Origin: Phycisphaerales bacterium
Lineage (GTDB): Bacteria > Planctomycetota > Phycisphaerae > Phycisphaerales > UBA1924
DNA: 47,199 nt
Assembly (NCBI GenBank): GCA_022843545.1
Contig: JALHNL010000017.1
Span: 1-47,199, forward strand
Reading direction: 5' to 3'
The position numbers and the translations under genes were made by a program. The notes beneath the pieces were generated by a model. It was not told the DNA's origin and did no database searches. It saw nothing but the letters and a program-made list of their open reading frames with translations. This document shows, piece by piece, positions 44,543 through 47,199 of this stretch. Position 1 is the first letter of the stretch, and each line of letters starts with the position of its first letter.

Positions 44543-47199
44543 ATGAAAGACCTCCGTTTCGCCTGGGGCCTTGCCCGGCTCCGCGTTGCCAGCGTGCTGA
44601 TGTGCGTGCTCGCCTTCTGCGGCGTGTGCGTTGGGCAGACGGTGATCTACGTCAACGCGGCTGCACCCGCGGGTGGAAATGGGCAGAGTTGGGGCACCGC
44701 GTATCGAGAGATCGAGCCGGCTCTCGCCGATGCCAAGTTGCTGCCAGAAGCCACCCGCAACGTGCAGATCTGGGTAGCCCAAGGCGTGTACTTCCCCACG
44801 CGGAGGCTGATCGCGAACGAACCTCGAAGCGTGACCTTCGAACTGGCCTCGGGCATCAGCATTCTCGGGGGCTTCGCTGGCGGCGAGACACTGGCGATCC
44901 AGGCGAATCCCGCATCGAACGTGACTCAGATTAGCGGGAACATCGGATCCTCGGTCGATGTGTTCGACAACGTCTTTCGTCTGTTCTTGATCCAGAGCGC
45001 CTCGAATGTAAAGCTCGACGGCTTGTGGATCACGGATGCCTTCTCCCAGTCGCAGAACGGGCTGTTCTACCCGGGGTGCGCGGTGTATGTGGTGAGCTCA
45101 ACGGTGGAGTTGAGCCGTCTGACCCTAAGAGCCAACGGGGATTTCGGAACCGCGCAGGCCACGGTGGTCTTTGCGAACGGCTCTGGAGCCCGGCTGACGG
45201 TGCGCGACTCTGAGTTCCGCAACAACTCCCGCACGGCCATCCGCTGCGGGCCGGACGCTCAACTGTTCGTCCAGAGGTGCCAGTTTCTTGGAAACACCGG
45301 GGGCTCTCCACTGCCCGCCGCGATCTGGTCAGAATCGTCCTCTCGAACTGACATCTTCAGCAGCCGCTTCGTCCGCAACAGTGGCGCCAGCGGAGCCGTG
45401 CTCATGCAATCGGACTCCGGCCAATTCAACATTGTGAACTGTGAGTTTCTCGGCAACAGCGCCGGTGTCGGTGGCGGCGCTATCGGCACGTTGGGGCGCT
45501 CGCTAGCCAGTTCGGCCAATGTGCTGATTGCCAATTCACTTTTCGCGTGGAATGTGGCTCAGACTGGTGGCGGAGGCGCCATAGGCGCAGGCGGCATGTC
45601 AACGAGCATCATCAACTGCACGATCACTCAGAACTTTGCGGGCAGCAACTCTGGCGGCGTGTCCGGCTTTCTCGCGGCACCCGATCGGCCGACGACCGTC
45701 TCCGTTCACAACACCATCATCTGGCGAAACCCTTCTTCCTCAAATACTCAGGGTTCCAATCTCTTGATCGCTCCTGGCGTGACGAACGCCGGCATCTCCA
45801 ACTGCATCATCGGCGGCTGGGATGGGACCATCGCCGGCACCAACGTGTCATCAGCCGACCCGGGGCTCCTGGATGTGCCCAACCCCGGACCGGATGGCTT
45901 CTGGCTTCAGGAGACCGATGTTCTCACCAGGGTCCGGCTTTCCTCAACCTCTCCCGCGATCGACAGGGGCAACAACACCGCGCTGCCGGCAGATGTCACC
46001 GATCTCGACAATGACGGCGACCTGCTCGAGCAGGTACCTCTCGATCTCTATGAATCCGCTCGTCGACGCGACGACCCGGTCACGCCCGACTCGGGCACCG
46101 GCACCGCTCCACTCGTCGACATCGGATGCGTGGAGTACTGGTACGACTGCTCCACCTGCATCGGACCCCGCGAATGGCGGAATCCGACCGGCGGCAACTA
46201 CGTCGACACCTTCAACTGGTTCCCGAGCCTGCCCACGAGCACCGACGATCTCGCGTTCTCGCTCAATAGCGTGTACAGCGTGGCCTTGCCGGCTTCGACC
46301 GTGTTCGCCGTGCGTTCCGCGACGGTCTCAAGGGGCGCGACGACCTGGGCGGTCCCCTCCGGCACAACCTTCGGCCTGACAAGCCTGACCACGCCCGCCC
46401 TCTCGATCGGAACCCTGCCGGGAGTGTCGGCCACGCTCAACCTGACCGGGCCTAGCGGTGGTGGCGGTGGTCTCGTCCGGCCGGCCGGGGCATTGATCGC
46501 GGCTGAGCCGGGGAGCATCGGCACCTTGAATGTGAGCGGTGCCGGCACTCGCTTCTCGATCCTGTCGCAAGACCTGGCCGTCGGCTTTCAGGGAGTGGGC
46601 AGCTTCAATGTCACCCAAGGCGCGACCGCCGACACGCGCCTCGCGTCGGTCGGAGATCAGCCGGGCTCGCTTGGAACGGTCGTTGTGGAGGGCCCGGGGA
46701 GTACGTGGACCATCCCCTTCTTCCTCTCGATCAACAATGGCTCGGTCGCCGTCCGTAATGGTGGCGTCCTCGAATCGGGCTTCGGCACGTTCTTGTTCCA
46801 GAATGGAACGCTGACTGGAGATGGCACCATCTTCGGGCCCGTCATCAACTTCGGCGCACTCGCTCCCGGTCAAGCAGGCACAACCGGAACCATGCTGATC
46901 AACGGCGATTACAGCCAGATCGGCCAACTGTCAGGCGGTGCGCCGGAGGTGGGTCGCTTGGTGCTCCGCGCCGCCGGCCCCACGCCCGGCACACAGCACG
47001 ATCGGCTGGTCGTGAGTGGGCAGGCCGAGATCGCCGGCGGGCTGGAAGTGCGGTTCCTGAACGGCTACGTGCCGACCGCCGCGACGCAGTTGCAACTGGT
47101 CAGCGCGTCGAGCGTGGCGGGGCAGGGCACGTTTGACGTGGCGGTGCTGCCCGCGCTCAGCGACGGGCGCTTCCTGCTGGTGGACTACGGCGCGGCCCG
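44543..47199 (+). CDS. Large secreted beta-helix protein, 3' end outside the window
   Basis: An open frame of 885 codons with no stop before the window edge, so it is partial. The signal peptide is at about 1-33 (RVASVLMCVLAFCGVCVGQ). Residues about 35-470 form a right-handed parallel beta-helix of the pectate-lyase or polymorphic-membrane-protein kind: VIYVNAAAPAGGNGQSWGTA, then repeats like NCEFLGNSAGVGGGAIG, IINCTITQNFAG and HNTIIWRN. Four Cys cluster near 530 (GCVEYWYDCSTCIG). Beyond 540 lies a second, autotransporter-like repeat region (GTLNVSGAG, VVVEGPGSTWTI, NGGVLESGFG, GTLTGDGTIFG). A surface or adhesion role is inferred. Confidence 0.8.
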   Translation, partial: MKDLRFAWGLARLRVASVLMCVLAFCGVCVGQTVIYVNAAAPAGGNGQSWGTAYREIEPALADAKLLPEATRNVQIWVAQGVYFPTRRLIANEPRSVTFELASGISILGGFAGGETLAIQANPASNVTQISGNIGSSVDVFDNVFRLFLIQSASNVKLDGLWITDAFSQSQNGLFYPGCAVYVVSSTVELSRLTLRANGDFGTAQATVVFANGSGARLTVRDSEFRNNSRTAIRCGPDAQLFVQRCQFLGNTGGSPLPAAIWSESSSRTDIFSSRFVRNSGASGAVLMQSDSGQFNIVNCEFLGNSAGVGGGAIGTLGRSLASSANVLIANSLFAWNVAQTGGGGAIGAGGMSTSIINCTITQNFAGSNSGGVSGFLAAPDRPTTVSVHNTIIWRNPSSSNTQGSNLLIAPGVTNAGISNCIIGGWDGTIAGTNVSSADPGLLDVPNPGPDGFWLQETDVLTRVRLSSTSPAIDRGNNTALPADVTDLDNDGDLLEQVPLDLYESARRRDDPVTPDSGTGTAPLVDIGCVEYWYDCSTCIGPREWRNPTGGNYVDTFNWFPSLPTSTDDLAFSLNSVYSVALPASTVFAVRSATVSRGATTWAVPSGTTFGLTSLTTPALSIGTLPGVSATLNLTGPSGGGGGLVRPAGALIAAEPGSIGTLNVSGAGTRFSILSQDLAVGFQGVGSFNVTQGATADTRLASVGDQPGSLGTVVVEGPGSTWTIPFFLSINNGSVAVRNGGVLESGFGTFLFQNGTLTGDGTIFGPVINFGALAPGQAGTTGTMLINGDYSQIGQLSGGAPEVGRLVLRAAGPTPGTQHDRLVVSGQAEIAGGLEVRFLNGYVPTAATQLQLVSASSVAGQGTFDVAVLPALSDGRFLLVDYGAA

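Overview
The window is a high-GC bacterial chromosome segment that looks like a planctomycete, most likely class Phycisphaerae (inference from gene content). The pointers are a DUF1501/DUF1800 Tat-exported pair, three secreted proteins with an N-terminal LEPRQLLA-type planctomycete extracellular motif, a secreted protein ending in a dockerin-like EF-hand pair, a PEP-CTERM-like sorting tail, a GYF/WD40 membrane protein and many short intergenic repeat arrays. I see no prophage structural genes, transposase, CRISPR array or rRNA.

Layout. 1-2.7 kb: a helix-turn-helix gene divergent from a LexA/CI-type (XRE plus S24) repressor, then a PilZ-DnaJ fusion. 2.7-5.2 kb: a class I DNA photolyase divergent from a CarH-type B12 photoreceptor repressor, with two palindromes in the shared promoter. 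5.2-7.6 kb: phosphatidylserine decarboxylase and CDP-diacylglycerol-serine phosphatidyltransferase, with an MntA/HepT toxin-antitoxin pair between them. 7.7-10.3 kb: a TolB-like lipoprotein and two poorly known genes. 10.4-13.3 kb: a two-FAS1 secreted protein divergent from an ECF sigma factor and RskA-type anti-sigma factor, the arrangement known from SigK/RskA. 13.5-17.2 kb: a hypothetical protein, PrkA kinase and a PEP-CTERM-like protein. 17.4-20.7 kb: tatA, pdhA, pdhB and rpsP. 20.8-25.2 kb: the dockerin-like protein, DUF1501 and DUF1800. 25.3-31.3 kb: a 14-repeat WD40 membrane protein, trmB, tRNA-His and pckA. 31.3-35.7 kb: a repeat-rich accessory island with two diverged paralogues flanking a compositionally unlike coiled-coil membrane protein. 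35.7-42.2 kb: three tandem LEPR-motif secreted paralogues. 42.2-44.1 kb: a DUF1579-like exported protein, an ArsR-SRPBCC operon with a clear operator, and tRNA-Glu. From 44,543 to the window edge runs a large secreted beta-helix protein without a stop codon in view.

The genes that plainly act together are: photolyase with its probable light sensor; psd with pssA (phosphatidylethanolamine synthesis); sigma factor, RskA and FAS1 protein; PDH E1 alpha and beta; DUF1501 with DUF1800; and ArsR with SRPBCC. The most unusual feature is a set of intergenic arrays built from degenerate heptamers in strict 7-nt phase, with different unit sequences at different loci, often just after stop codons. Two tandem repeats in the 32-35 kb island have periods of 84 and 63 nt, and a nearby direct repeat is offset by 231 nt; all three numbers are multiples of 21.
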